A stretch of DNA of 64,000 nt from Bacteroidota bacterium. Lineage in GTDB: Bacteria > Bacteroidota > Bacteroidia > Bacteroidales > CAIWKO01. The stretch is taken from contig JBAXND010000020.1 in the NCBI GenBank assembly GCA_037133915.1, forward strand, positions 1-64,000, read 5' to 3'. A program made the translations under genes and the position numbers. Of this stretch, positions 17,716 through 26,741 are shown in pieces. How positions within the stretch are numbered: position 1 is the stretch's first letter; the number at the start of each line of letters is the position of its first letter. The notes beneath the pieces are model-generated. The model was not told the origin of the DNA, made no database searches, and saw only the letters and a list, made by a program, of their open reading frames with translations.

Positions 17716-19374
17716 TTACTCAGCCACTTTTTTCTTCAGGTGTGGAAGGCGTATTTTGATTTTTTTGCGCTTGTTCAGCAGCAGCATCACAACGTAAGAA
17801 AGAAGTACGCCACAACTTACCCAGAACGAAAAGCGCCCGATATAATCGCCGAAACGCACGTAGAAAGTCTTGCCCGTATTCGCATTGATGGTTTGCCTGA
17901 TTACCGCGTCTTCCCAATAATTGGTTGCCTGAAAAACATCGCCGCGCTGATCAATAAAGCAGGAAGTGCCTGTGTTTGCCGAACGGGCAATACTTCTTCG
18001 GGTCTCTATGGCGCGCAGTCTGGCATATTGCATATGCTGACGGTGCCCGGCGGTATTTTCCCACCAGCCGTCGTTGGTAAGAATGGTGATGATATTGGCG
18101 CCATTGCGAACATAACCGGTAACAAATTCGCCGTAAATGGATTCATAGCAAATCACGCTTGCTACTTTTATACCGCCCTTTACGGGACCAAGTGCCGTGC
18201 GTTCTTCCTGTGTGGCATTGCTTCCGGTCATCCCGCCAAGGTCAATGGCAAACTCGCTCAAAGGACCGAATATCTTGGGAAACGGCATCATCTCTACACC
18301 GGGAACAAGTTTTGACTTATGATAGATTTGTGCTTTGTACGTCGAATCGAGGAACAGACCTGAGTTGCACACATCAAACCAATAATCGCCGGCTTCGGAA
18401 TGCCGTGCCGTGGGCGAAGGCTTTTCTCCATCGCGGTAAATTTTAAACGACGAAATGCCTATCACAATTTTCAATTTCGGGAAATCGTGTATCAGTGCTT
18501 TCAGGCTGTCGAAGCTGATGGTCTGCTCCAGTCTGTCTTCCACAAGTCCTTCGGGAATGGCGGTTTCGGGGCATACCAGATAATCTGTATTCTTATCAAG
18601 TTTTTCGCGCGACATGCGCAGTATTTTATTCAATTGTTCTTCGGTACTCATACCGTTGAACTTCTCGTTATAGGGGTCAATGTTAGGCTGAACAACGACT
18701 ACGTCAACGGGATTTTCCTTTTCTACATAGGTGTAATACTTCATCTCTGAAAAGGCAATAGGACCGGCCAGCAACAGAAATGTTCCGACACTCAGCACGA
18801 TGGCACGGTCGCGAGAGCGGATACTTCCGAACATCGAAAGCAACATTTTATAGAGCAGAATATTCACGGCAAGTATCCAGACATCACCCCCAAATACGCC
18901 TGTATATTCATACCACTGAACCACGTGCGGCCAGCTTGCAAAAGCGTTTCCGAGGTTGAGCCACGACCATGACAGATCCCAGTCGAGATGTAACAATTCA
19001 AACGTTATCCAAAAAAATACCAGTATAAAAAAACCTCCGCGGCTCTTGAACAGGTTGCGGCGAATCATGTGATACAGGTGAAACACAATGGCCATGAACA
19101 TGGAATTGAATACGACTGCCATGCACACACCAAATACCGAGGAATACACAATCCACCACGAAGTAAGGAGATTCCATACAAAAAATGCAATGTAGGAAAG
19201 TAAGAAGGCGCTTGACCTGGTGAAATTATGCCGGTTCTTGCCGATGTAATCTTCAATGTACAATAATGGGATGAAGCCAATGAACATCAGGAACGGAAAA
19301 CCTCGTGCCGGCCACGCGAGCGACAACAAAGCTCCTGAAAGTATTGCCAGCAGTACAAGGTATATTTTACGCAT
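17716..19374 (-). CDS. lnt: Apolipoprotein N-acyltransferase
   Basis: The 552-residue protein has several N-terminal transmembrane helices, then a nitrilase-like periplasmic domain with the Glu-Lys-Cys triad visible in PETAIPEG, KLVPGVEMMPF and VICYESIYGE, and a last membrane helix. Lnt adds the third acyl chain to lipoproteins, which fits the many lipoproteins nearby. I start at ATG 19374 (MRKIYLVLL); the upstream frame to 19419 overlaps the promoter. Confidence 0.93.
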   Translation of the reverse strand: MRKIYLVLLAILSGALLSLAWPARGFPFLMFIGFIPLLYIEDYIGKNRHNFTRSSAFLLSYIAFFVWNLLTSWWIVYSSVFGVCMAVVFNSMFMAIVFHLYHMIRRNLFKSRGGFFILVFFWITFELLHLDWDLSWSWLNLGNAFASWPHVVQWYEYTGVFGGDVWILAVNILLYKMLLSMFGSIRSRDRAIVLSVGTFLLLAGPIAFSEMKYYTYVEKENPVDVVVVQPNIDPYNEKFNGMSTEEQLNKILRMSREKLDKNTDYLVCPETAIPEGLVEDRLEQTISFDSLKALIHDFPKLKIVIGISSFKIYRDGEKPSPTARHSEAGDYWFDVCNSGLFLDSTYKAQIYHKSKLVPGVEMMPFPKIFGPLSEFAIDLGGMTGSNATQEERTALGPVKGGIKVASVICYESIYGEFVTGYVRNGANIITILTNDGWWENTAGHRQHMQYARLRAIETRRSIARSANTGTSCFIDQRGDVFQATNYWEDAVIRQTINANTGKTFYVRFGDYIGRFSFWVSCGVLLSYVVMLLLNKRKKIKIRLPHLKKKVAE

Positions 19375-19406
19375 GATAGGTTTACGGGTTGAGATATTGA
19401 CCTGTG

Positions 19407-19414
19407 CAAATATA
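19407..19414 (-). promoter_or_regulatory. -7 box of lnt
   Basis: TATATTTG on the minus strand, 33 bases before the lnt ATG. It lies between lnt and the end of the ABC ATPase gene and indicates a separate lnt transcript. Confidence 0.5.
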
Positions 19415-19461
19415 ATCAAACTGAGTGAACAGGAGTATTCTGAAAGAACACTGATAAAAAA

Positions 19462-21192
19462 TCAATTTCCTTTGGGTATCGCACTGATGAGCTTTCGCGT
19501 ATAGTCGGTTTGCGGATTGCTGCAAATGGCGTCTGCATCTGCCATTTCAACGATTTTCCCGTCTTTCATCACCATCATTCGGTCTGCCATAAAACGTACA
19601 ACAGACAAATCGTGTGAGATGAAAATATACGTGAAACCAAAATTCTTTTTGAGCTCATTCAGCAGATTCAGTACCTGTGCCTGAACCGAAACGTCGAGTG
19701 CCGAAACGGATTCATCGCAGATAATAAATTTAGGATCTACGGCAAGTGCACGTGCTATGCACACACGCTGACGCTGTCCTCCGCTGAATTCATGCGGGTA
19801 ACGGTTGTAATGCGTTTCATTCAATCCTACACGTTCAAGCAATTCAATCGTTTTGTTTCTGCGTGCTTTTGGCGAGCCGTATAAGCGATGCACTTCCATG
19901 GGCTCATAGATAGCACTGCCTATGCTTATCCGTGGATTCAGTGAGGAATACGGATCCTGAAAAATAAGTTGAATGTCTTTACGCAATGCCCGTAATTCCT
20001 TGCTCCCAAGCATTGTAATGTCGGTTCCCCGGAATACGATGGAGCCGCCGTCAGGTTCCGACAGCCTGAGGATTGCCCTGCCCAATGTGGTTTTGCCGCA
20101 TCCCGATTCTCCAACAAGACCAAGCGTTTCGCCCGGGTATACTTCGAAACTTACGTCATCAACGGCTTTGAAATATTGATCATTTTTGGCAAATAAACCG
20201 CCGCGTATTTTAAAATGCTTTCGCAGATTTTTGACCTGTAATATGGGCTTTTCAGCATACAGTTTTTTATGATTTACCGTCCGTTCTTCCGCAGTTATTA
20301 ATTGTTCTTTTGGAAGCACGGTATTGCCGGAATCCTCTGAATTACTGCTTTTCAGGAAGTCGCCGACAGTGAGCAATGTTTTAAGACGTCGGTCGAGTGG
20401 CGGGCGGCATGCCAGCAAACCTTTGGTATACGGGTGTTTTGGATTGCGGAACACTTCACGGGCGATGCCCTGTTCCACAATCTTCCCGTGATACATTACA
20501 AGCACCGTGTCTGCAATTTCGGCGATGACTCCCAAATCGTGTGTAATAAAAATGATACTCATTCCGAATCGTTGCTGCAGGCGTTTCATCAGTTCAAGAA
20601 TGCTTTTCTGAACGGTAACATCAAGCGCGGTGGTAGGTTCATCGGCTATGAGAACAGATGGCCGGCACGACATCGCCATGGCAATCATTACCCGCTGTTT
20701 TTGTCCGCCCGAAAGCTCATGCGGGTAGGAATTATATGCTTTGACCGGATCGGGAAGCAGCACTTCGGCGAACCACTGCAGCGTAATTTCTTTTGCTTTT
20801 TGTTTAGAAGCATGCTGATGCAGCATGATGGCTTCTGCAACCTGACGTCCGCATTTATAAACAGGATTCAGCGAAGTCATGGGTTCCTGAAAAATCATGG
20901 AAACTTCTTTTCCGCGAAAACGGCGCATCTCTTTTTCGGGCAATGACAGAAGGTCAGTGGTTGAGCCATCGGGTAAGGATAATATTACCTGACCGTTGCT
21001 AATCCTGCCCTGAGGTGATGGTATCAGCCTCATTATAGACAGGGATGTGACCGATTTTCCTGAACCGGATTCGCCCACAATGCCGAGTATCTTGCCTTTT
21101 TCCACACAAAATGAAATTCCGTCAACGGCTTTGGTGGTGATACCTTCAGACGAAAATTCGGTAGTAAGATTATTAACTTCGAGCAGTGGCAT
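19462..21192 (-). CDS. Fused DppD-DppF-like oligopeptide ABC transporter ATPase
   Basis: The 576-residue protein holds two complete ABC domains. The first has [16 protein letters not shown] and [12 protein letters not shown]; the second [16 protein letters not shown] and [12 protein letters not shown]. Each ends with the oligopeptide-transporter C-terminal extension. Such fusions (as in YejF or GsiA) energise uptake of peptides or glutathione-like compounds. No permease or binding protein lies in the window, so its partners are encoded elsewhere. Confidence 0.92.
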   Translation of the reverse strand: MPLLEVNNLTTEFSSEGITTKAVDGISFCVEKGKILGIVGESGSGKSVTSLSIMRLIPSPQGRISNGQVILSLPDGSTTDLLSLPEKEMRRFRGKEVSMIFQEPMTSLNPVYKCGRQVAEAIMLHQHASKQKAKEITLQWFAEVLLPDPVKAYNSYPHELSGGQKQRVMIAMAMSCRPSVLIADEPTTALDVTVQKSILELMKRLQQRFGMSIIFITHDLGVIAEIADTVLVMYHGKIVEQGIAREVFRNPKHPYTKGLLACRPPLDRRLKTLLTVGDFLKSSNSEDSGNTVLPKEQLITAEERTVNHKKLYAEKPILQVKNLRKHFKIRGGLFAKNDQYFKAVDDVSFEVYPGETLGLVGESGCGKTTLGRAILRLSEPDGGSIVFRGTDITMLGSKELRALRKDIQLIFQDPYSSLNPRISIGSAIYEPMEVHRLYGSPKARRNKTIELLERVGLNETHYNRYPHEFSGGQRQRVCIARALAVDPKFIICDESVSALDVSVQAQVLNLLNELKKNFGFTYIFISHDLSVVRFMADRMMVMKDGKIVEMADADAICSNPQTDYTRKLISAIPKGN

Positions 21193-21202
21193 AGTGTAAA
21201 AT

Positions 21203-21232
21203 AAAAAATCCCCGTTGATGCAACGGGGATCA
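21203..21232 (-). terminator. Terminator of the C69 dipeptidase gene
   Basis: On the minus strand ATCCCCGTTG-CAT-CAACGGGGAT is followed by TTTTTATTTT. Confidence 0.88.
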
Positions 21233-21273
21233 AAGATATTTCATTTATGGATTCCTACCAACGTCTTGGCAGA

Positions 21274-22905
21274 TCAATCTTTGCCGAGGGCACGATAACG
21301 ATTGCGGGTTTCGCGAACGATGAGCCAGTACCAGTCGGCACTCATGGGCGGTTGCTGAACCTTTGGATTCATTTGTCCTTCTACCTTTGTTTTGATGTTG
21401 CCATCCATATACTTTGTGAAAAGGTAGGCGTACAGTTCTTTCCAGCGTTTAACCGTTGCGTTGCCTTGAGTAACGCTGTATTCGGTAAGATATGCGATTG
21501 CTTTTTTAGGTGATGATTTGTAAAGTTCACCGGCCTTGGCATCAATGGTTGCGGTGTTGTCGAGGTATTTCTTTTCGAGTTCGGCCTGCACTGCCCGTAT
21601 TTCCGGAATCATGTCGTTATAGCGTGTGTAGGCAAAATTTGAAACCTGGTTGAATACCCAGAATGCCGCGTTCTCATTGAATTCCATCATAGATCCATTT
21701 CCTTGTGCAAAAGATTCGGGAACTTTTGTAATTCCGCAGTACATGGGTGAGTACACGGTGCTATAAGAATCGTCAACGCCAAACCAGAAAATGCCGCCAA
21801 TTGGGTCGGGCAGCCATGAACGGCACTGAGTCACAAAAGAAAATCCTGTTTGCTGTGTTGAAATCGCGCGTTCGTGAATGTAGTCTATACCATCGAGCTG
21901 CCATGTCATGGGTCTCCAGCGGTAAGGGCAATGATAAGGACCGGCACCTACATCTTCGCTCATCGACATGGGCGTGTTTTCATAATGATCGCGCATGAGT
22001 TCCATCAGTCCGTGAACAGAAATCTTCTGATCGGGTTTTATCCACAGCGGCATACGGTTTTTAAGATCTTTGCCCATGGCATAATCAAGGTATTTGCCCA
22101 TATCTTTATTCACCCTGTTGAACGCTGACCACACGCGTGCTTCGCAAAAACGGGCACCACCGAACGTTACGGGATGATAGGTGTCTGAAAAACTAAAGTC
22201 TTTATCCTCGCCTTTGAACCAGCCTTCTTTGCGTGCAAACGAAATAACGTCTTTAGCGTAAATGCAATTCTCGGGATCATTAAGCGGGAAAGTCGTGATA
22301 CGTGCCTGATTGGCGTGTCCGCTGATATAGCCGTCGGGAATACGCATGGCAACCCACAGAGCGCCGCGATTGCCGGGACCTTTGCCCACCATTTCGAGTA
22401 TCCATGCTTCATTGGCATCGCAAATTGAAAACGATTCGCCTTCGCTGTAATAGCCGTATTCGGCTACCAGATCGCCCATGATTTTGATGGCTTCCCTGGC
22501 CGTTTTTGCGCGTTGCAGCGTCAGATAAATAAGGCTTCCGTAGTCAATGATAGCGGTGGTGTCAACAAGTTCTTCCCGCCCGCCAAAGGTTGTTTCGCCA
22601 ATAGCCAGCTGATGTTCGTTCATGTTGCCGATTACCGAGTAGGTGTGGCGGACCTGATTAATTTTCCCCAGTTTTTTGCCGGTGTCCCATTCACGAATCT
22701 GAAACATCGTGCCATCGGGATAATCGGCTGCAGCGCGGAAATACAGTTCACCAAACAGCACATGCGAATCGGCCGTGTAGGATATCATGCAGGCGCCATC
22801 GGCCGATGCCCCTTTGGTAACAAGTAAGTTGGTGCAGGCGTACATGGATGCCGCCATAAAAATCAACGAGAAACCAAAAACAAGGCTCAGGATTTTTTTC
22901 TTCAT
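21274..22905 (-). CDS. C69-family dipeptidase
   Basis: The 543-residue product is an N-terminal-nucleophile hydrolase of the PepD/C69 family. A signal peptide ends at MYA and the next residue, Cys24 in ACTNLLVTKGASADG, is the expected catalytic nucleophile, freed by cleavage. The body carries family motifs (YTADSH, NEHQLAIGETTFGG, EGESFSICDANEAW, HANQARIT). It would cleave dipeptides in the periplasm. Own promoter and terminator. Confidence 0.93.
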   Translation of the reverse strand: MKKKILSLVFGFSLIFMAASMYACTNLLVTKGASADGACMISYTADSHVLFGELYFRAAADYPDGTMFQIREWDTGKKLGKINQVRHTYSVIGNMNEHQLAIGETTFGGREELVDTTAIIDYGSLIYLTLQRAKTAREAIKIMGDLVAEYGYYSEGESFSICDANEAWILEMVGKGPGNRGALWVAMRIPDGYISGHANQARITTFPLNDPENCIYAKDVISFARKEGWFKGEDKDFSFSDTYHPVTFGGARFCEARVWSAFNRVNKDMGKYLDYAMGKDLKNRMPLWIKPDQKISVHGLMELMRDHYENTPMSMSEDVGAGPYHCPYRWRPMTWQLDGIDYIHERAISTQQTGFSFVTQCRSWLPDPIGGIFWFGVDDSYSTVYSPMYCGITKVPESFAQGNGSMMEFNENAAFWVFNQVSNFAYTRYNDMIPEIRAVQAELEKKYLDNTATIDAKAGELYKSSPKKAIAYLTEYSVTQGNATVKRWKELYAYLFTKYMDGNIKTKVEGQMNPKVQQPPMSADWYWLIVRETRNRYRALGKD

Positions 22906-22949
22906 ATTATAATTGAGTTTATAAGTAAAATATTAGCGTTTCAACAGGT

Positions 22950-22979
22950 CAAAAATAGGATTTTTCCGGCGGTTGCAAA
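22950..22979 (-). promoter_or_regulatory. Promoter of the C69 dipeptidase gene
   Basis: On the minus strand TATTTTTG (22950-22957) and TTTG (22976-22979) are 18 bases apart. Confidence 0.65.
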
Positions 22980-22988
22980 TAAAAATAG

Positions 22989-22996
22989 TAATTTTG
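22989..22996 (+). promoter_or_regulatory. -7 box for the small lipoprotein genes
   Basis: TAATTTTG lies 17 bases before ATG 23014. Confidence 0.5.
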
Positions 22997-23013
22997 AGTT
23001 CTCTATTTAAGAT

Positions 23014-23163
23014 ATGAAAACATCGAATAAATTCAGAATAATTGCATTCGTGGCGCTTTTACTTGCCGGCGCTCTGATACTGCCGTCGTGCCACACCAAG
23101 AAGAAATGCAACGACTGTCCCGGTTGGAGCCGGACAAGTGAAAAGAAACCATCACATTCATAG
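23014..23163 (+). CDS. Tiny lipoprotein (49 residues)
   Basis: ATG 23014 to TAG 23163. The product has a basic start, a hydrophobic stretch and a lipobox LPSC (Cys26), then a mature part of only 24 residues, CHTKKKCNDCPGWSR..., with two further Cys residues. A second tiny lipoprotein of like design follows after 15 bases and a SprT-like gene overlaps that. A -7 box stands just upstream, which supports a real gene. Function unknown; many Bacteroidota have short lipoproteins with this Lys-rich Cys-Pro motif. Confidence 0.7.
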   Translation: MKTSNKFRIIAFVALLLAGALILPSCHTKKKCNDCPGWSRTSEKKPSHS

Positions 23164-23178
23164 ATACAAACAGATTTT

Positions 23179-23334
23179 ATGTGCATTAAAAGAGTCATGG
23201 TAATTGCAGCTGCCTTATTCACGCTGAGTGTTTTTACATCATGCTATACCGGTAAAAAAGGGCGTTACGAAAGATGTCCTACTTTTGGTAAAGCTATTCC
23301 CGCCAAGGAATTACAGACGCTTAAACATGCCTGA
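23179..23334 (+). CDS. Second tiny lipoprotein (51 residues)
   Basis: ATG 23179 to TGA 23334. Signal sequence ending in FTSC (Cys22), then a mature part of 30 residues starting CYTGKKGRYERCPTFGK. The layout (Cys, Lys-Lys, Cys-Pro plus aromatic) matches the lipoprotein at 23014, so the two are probably diverged duplicates. Its last 8 bases overlap the start of the SprT-like gene, suggesting translational coupling. Confidence 0.68.
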   Translation: MCIKRVMVIAAALFTLSVFTSCYTGKKGRYERCPTFGKAIPAKELQTLKHA

Positions 23335-23944
23335 TCCCAAAGAGATTCTTCTTCGTTTTATACCACCGGCGAGCTTTGATATCGTTACTGCATGGCTCAC
23401 ACAGAGCCGTGCCCGGCTTAAAATTACGCGTGAACGAAGCAGCAAATACGGCGATTATACCATTCCTAACGGTGATACCAAGTTCCATCGCATCACCATC
23501 AATTATAATCTGAATCCGTATTCATTTCTTATTACGCTGGCTCATGAAGTAGCGCATCTGAAGTTTTACGAGAAATTCAATACGCTGCGCGACCCGCACG
23601 GTGAGAACTGGAAAGAAGAATACAGGCGGTTGCTGCTGGAGCTTAATATTGCAGGCATTTTCCCTGAAGATATTCAAAAGGCGGTTGCCGGATATGTGAA
23701 CCGAATAAAAGCATCGGCACGTGCCGACCGTGAGCTCCATATGGTACTGCGGCGTTATGACCGGCCCGATTCGTCAGTAATCTTGCTCGAACAATTGCCC
23801 GAAGGCGCGCTGTTCAGTGTTGATGGCGGTCGGATTTTCCGTAAAGGGAAAAAGCTCAGAACATGGTATTCATGTACCTTAGAGGCGACCAAAAGGACAT
23901 ACCGTGTTAATCCGATGGCAGAAGTAACGCCGATACCCGGATAG
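23327..23944 (+). CDS. SprT-like zinc metalloprotease domain protein
   Basis: The 205-residue product has HEVAH (His73, Glu74, His77) and a following HGENWKEEYRRLL, as in the SprT/Spartan family, whose eukaryotic members digest DNA-protein cross-links; the bacterial role is unclear. I start at ATG 23327 (MPDPKEILLRF): the longer frame to 23228 lies entirely over the lipoprotein gene. No signal peptide, so it is cytoplasmic. Confidence 0.82.
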   Translation: MPDPKEILLRFIPPASFDIVTAWLTQSRARLKITRERSSKYGDYTIPNGDTKFHRITINYNLNPYSFLITLAHEVAHLKFYEKFNTLRDPHGENWKEEYRRLLLELNIAGIFPEDIQKAVAGYVNRIKASARADRELHMVLRRYDRPDSSVILLEQLPEGALFSVDGGRIFRKGKKLRTWYSCTLEATKRTYRVNPMAEVTPIPG

Positions 23945-23982
23945 TATAGTGTTAATGAATAGGTATCTTTGGTTGTTTTTTA

Positions 23983-23990
23983 TATTTTTG
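23983..23990 (+). promoter_or_regulatory. -7 box of the mannose-1-phosphate guanylyltransferase gene
   Basis: TATTTTTG lies 35 bases before ATG 24026; a TTTG at 23968-23971 is closer than usual for -33. Confidence 0.4.
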
Positions 23991-24025
23991 CACAAAATTG
24001 TCAGCATACAAACCCGAACAACAGA

Positions 24026-25120
24026 ATGAGGAATAACAACAATTACTGTGTCATAATGGCCGGGGGCATCGGCTCACGTTTCTGGCCAATGAGCAGGACA
24101 TCGTGCCCAAAACAGTTCATCGACATACTCGGAACAGGCGAAACCCTTATCCAGCAAACCTTTAAAAGGTTTCTTAAAACAATTCCCTTAGAGAATATTT
24201 ATATTGTTACCAACGATTCGTATTCTGAACTGGTTAAAGAACAGCTTCCGCAGATTGCCGATGCGCAGATTATTTCTGAACCTTCACGCCGCAACACGGC
24301 TCCCTGCATAGCCTATGCATGCTATAAAATTTTTGTGCTGAACCCCGATGCCAATGTTGTTGTAGCACCTTCCGATCATATTATTATGAAGGAAGACGCC
24401 TTTAATGACGTTCTGCAATCGGCGCTGAATGCTGCTTCAAAACATGAATGGCTGATTACACTCGGAATCACACCAAGCAGACCGGATACGGGTTACGGCT
24501 ATATTCAACATAAAGATAACGGTGCGTTTCCCGAAGATACACGCATCCGTAAAGTAAAAACATTTACCGAAAAGCCGGCCATAGACATGGCGCGATTTTT
24601 TATAGAAAGCGGCGATTTTTTATGGAACTCCGGTATATTTGTGTGGTCGGTGAAAAGCATATTAAACGCGTTTGAACAATTCCTTCCGGAGATAAAAGAA
24701 GCGTTTCACAAAGGACTTACGCTGTTTAATACACCGCAGGAAACAGCCTTTATTAAAGACACCTATACCACCTGTAAAAGCATTTCCATTGATTACGGTA
24801 TCATGGAAAAAGCCGATAATGTGTATGTGCTAATTTCTGATTTCGGATGGTCCGACCTTGGTACCTGGGGCTCCTTATATGATGTGAGACAGAAAAATGA
24901 AAAAGGCAATGCCATTGTAGGCAAAAATGTAATCATGTACGAAAGCACCAACTGCATTGTAAATATGCCGAAAGACAAGCTGGTAGTGTTGCACGGACTC
25001 AAAGACTATATTGTAGTGGAGTCGGGCAATGTGTTGCTGGTATGCCCCAAATCAGACGAGCAGCAAATCCGGCAGATTGTGAACGATGTAAAAATCGAAA
25101 AAGGCGAGCAGTTTATCTAA
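24026..25120 (+). CDS. manC: Mannose-1-phosphate guanylyltransferase
   Basis: The 364-residue nucleotidyltransferase makes GDP-mannose from GTP and mannose-1-phosphate for capsule, O-antigen or exopolysaccharide. The signature MAGGIGSRFWPMSR (11-24), the PSDHII motif and FTEKP (sugar-phosphate contact) are present, and SDFGWSDLGTWGSLY lies near the C-terminus. It lacks the isomerase domain of bifunctional ManC/AlgA. Start ATG 24026 puts the motif at the family's normal distance from the N-terminus. Confidence 0.93.
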   Translation: MRNNNNYCVIMAGGIGSRFWPMSRTSCPKQFIDILGTGETLIQQTFKRFLKTIPLENIYIVTNDSYSELVKEQLPQIADAQIISEPSRRNTAPCIAYACYKIFVLNPDANVVVAPSDHIIMKEDAFNDVLQSALNAASKHEWLITLGITPSRPDTGYGYIQHKDNGAFPEDTRIRKVKTFTEKPAIDMARFFIESGDFLWNSGIFVWSVKSILNAFEQFLPEIKEAFHKGLTLFNTPQETAFIKDTYTTCKSISIDYGIMEKADNVYVLISDFGWSDLGTWGSLYDVRQKNEKGNAIVGKNVIMYESTNCIVNMPKDKLVVLHGLKDYIVVESGNVLLVCPKSDEQQIRQIVNDVKIEKGEQFI

Positions 25121-25326
25121 GAAGCACACAATTTTCTGTATATATATCATTATGCAACCATATTAATAATCAATGGTTAGCATCTGTATTTCTGATTGTT
25201 GATAACTTTTTATTTCACAAATCACCTTTGCGCCATATTATACGCACTCTTTAGCGCACTCCATAAAATAAGTAAATTGCTAGATGAACGTCCAAAATTG
25301 GTCGTAAATCACTGTTTTTAGGGGTA

Positions 25327-25357
25327 TTGACAACACATTCTCATTTTTGTATTTTTG
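25327..25357 (+). promoter_or_regulatory. Promoter of the RHS-island transcript
   Basis: TTGACA at 25327-25332 and TATTTTTG at 25350-25357, with 20 bases between TTG and the -7 box. The leader to ATG 25621 would be about 255 bases. Confidence 0.6.
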
Positions 25358-25534
25358 CAAAAACTTTGTCGGTTTTCATTTCATTCAAACATCTCTGATT
25401 AGGAAAGTAGGGATGTTACAAAACGATAAGCAGAATATTCTTTCTGCTTTAAAAAACAACAATTAGTAAAGCACTGAAGTGATTGGACGTGCCATCCGGC
25501 TTAGGGTACGGCGTTTTTCCGGTCTCTGTGTCCG

Positions 25535-25555
25535 TTCGCTGAGCTTGTCGAAGCG
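25535..25555. repeat. Short interspersed repeat of the CTTCGACAAGCTCAGC type
   Basis: TTCGCTGAGCTTGTCGAAGCG contains the inverted repeats TTCG/CGAA and GCTT/AAGC. I recognise this as a sequence recurring between genes in many environmental genomes. Only one copy is in the window. Confidence 0.5.
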
Positions 25556-25620
25556 CCCGGAATTGTACACTATTATTGAAACAAATAAATCGAATACAAA
25601 TAAATCAAAAATTCAACACA

Positions 25621-26691
25621 ATGAAAAAAGTAATCATAATCATTATTTCGGTATTGGCATACAGCCAAGTGTATTCGCAGACAACTGTAAGCTCTGCCAC
25701 CAACACACAAACTATAAATTACCTGACAAAGTGGACCACTGTTACGGGAACACCCTTTAAAATAGGCAGTTCGATAGTTTATGATAATGGAAGTTACGTG
25801 GGAATCGGCACCGTAGTTCCGGGAAGTAAGCTTCACGTGAACGGTAATGTAACCATAGGATACAGCACGAGCACCCCCGCGCCGGCAAACGGTATGATTG
25901 TTAGTGGAAATGTTGGAATAGGCACGGCAACTGTTGGAAGCAATATTCAGGTAAGCGGCAATGCAGCTATTGGATACAGCGCCAGTACTGCGGCTCCTGC
26001 AAACGGTCTTCTGGTGAATGGAAATATTGGATTAGGCACTACAACTGTGGGCAGTAAAATTCAGGTGAATGGAAATGCAGCTATAGGTTACAGCGTCAGC
26101 ACCGCAGCCCCCGCAAACGGTCTTCTGGTAAGTGGAAATGCAGGCATTGGAACCACAGCTCCAACTGAAAAGTTAGATTTAGTGGGCAATATGAGAATTA
26201 ATGACTCGGATATTTACCTCAGAGTTGGCAGTGATCATAATCACGGACTGGGTTGGTACGGCAGCACCAAAGCTTTCGGAACTCATGTGGTTGACGGTCC
26301 CGTGTTGTATGGTTATACTTCAGGTGTTCTTGGAATAACGTTTCCGCAGAATAAAGAAATTCTAAAATGGGATAGCGATTTTGTTCGCATCAATGCGAAA
26401 GTAAAAGCATTAGAATTTACAGCCCAAACCGACGTATGGAGCGATTATGTTTTTGCTGATGATTTCAAACCTATGCCACTTGCAGAACTTGAGAAATACC
26501 TCTCAGCGAACAAGCACCTTCCCGAAATTCCTTCTGAATGTGAGGTTATTGAAAATGGACTAAACCTTGGCGAAATGCAAAATCTGCAGATGAAGAAAAT
26601 TGAGGAACTCACGCTTTACATCATTGAACTGAATAAGAAAAATGAAGCCCTGCAGAAAAAAGTTGAAGCGCTTGAATCGAAAATTCAATGA
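25621..26691 (+). CDS. Exported repeat protein with fibre-like C-terminal coiled coil
   Basis: The 356-residue product has a signal peptide (cleavage near VYSQ), Gly-rich repeats (VGIGT...VNGNAAIGYS...PANGLLV, 38-residue unit) and a C-terminal region (HLPEIPSECEVIENGLNLGEMQ...KIEELTLYIIELNKKNEAL) ending in a trimeric-type coiled coil. This C-terminal module is common in Bacteroidota surface proteins annotated as tail-fibre-like. I start at ATG 25621, where the signal peptide begins. The RHS gene starts 50 bases later, so they are probably one operon and this may be a surface fibre acting with it. Confidence 0.75.
   Translation: MKKVIIIIISVLAYSQVYSQTTVSSATNTQTINYLTKWTTVTGTPFKIGSSIVYDNGSYVGIGTVVPGSKLHVNGNVTIGYSTSTPAPANGMIVSGNVGIGTATVGSNIQVSGNAAIGYSASTAAPANGLLVNGNIGLGTTTVGSKIQVNGNAAIGYSVSTAAPANGLLVSGNAGIGTTAPTEKLDLVGNMRINDSDIYLRVGSDHNHGLGWYGSTKAFGTHVVDGPVLYGYTSGVLGITFPQNKEILKWDSDFVRINAKVKALEFTAQTDVWSDYVFADDFKPMPLAELEKYLSANKHLPEIPSECEVIENGLNLGEMQNLQMKKIEELTLYIIELNKKNEALQKKVEALESKIQ
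25792..26133 (+). repeat. 114-bp tandem coding repeats
   Basis: Units start at 25792, 25906 and 26020, with a partial unit from 26134. Each encodes 38 residues of the pattern VGIGT..VGSKIQVNGNAAIGYS; the second and third are most alike. Confidence 0.8.
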
Positions 26692-26741
26692 TACCCAAGC
26701 GAAGTCATAATTTCATTTTTCACTCAAAAAAAATAATAAAA

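Larger units (their letters stand above)
25121..25620. other. 500-base non-coding stretch before the RHS island
   Basis: No supported gene. It holds a promoter (25327-25357), a short interspersed repeat (25535-25555) within a GC-richer patch (about 25480-25560), and otherwise AT-rich sequence without strong hairpins. The long leader of about 260 bases before ATG 25621 could contain RNA structure that I cannot define. Confidence 0.6.

Noticed and set aside
17740..18315. 191-codon plus-strand frame
   Set aside because: It is antisense to the conserved nitrilase domain of lnt.
20434..20946. 170-codon plus-strand frame
   Set aside because: It is antisense to the first ABC domain.
19462..21192. 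Two separate ATPase genes joined by a frameshift error
   Set aside because: The frame is open throughout with a natural linker, and DppD-DppF fusions are known.
25792..26133. Tandem 114-bp repeats considered as a CRISPR-like array
   Set aside because: The repeats are in-frame coding units without unique spacers.
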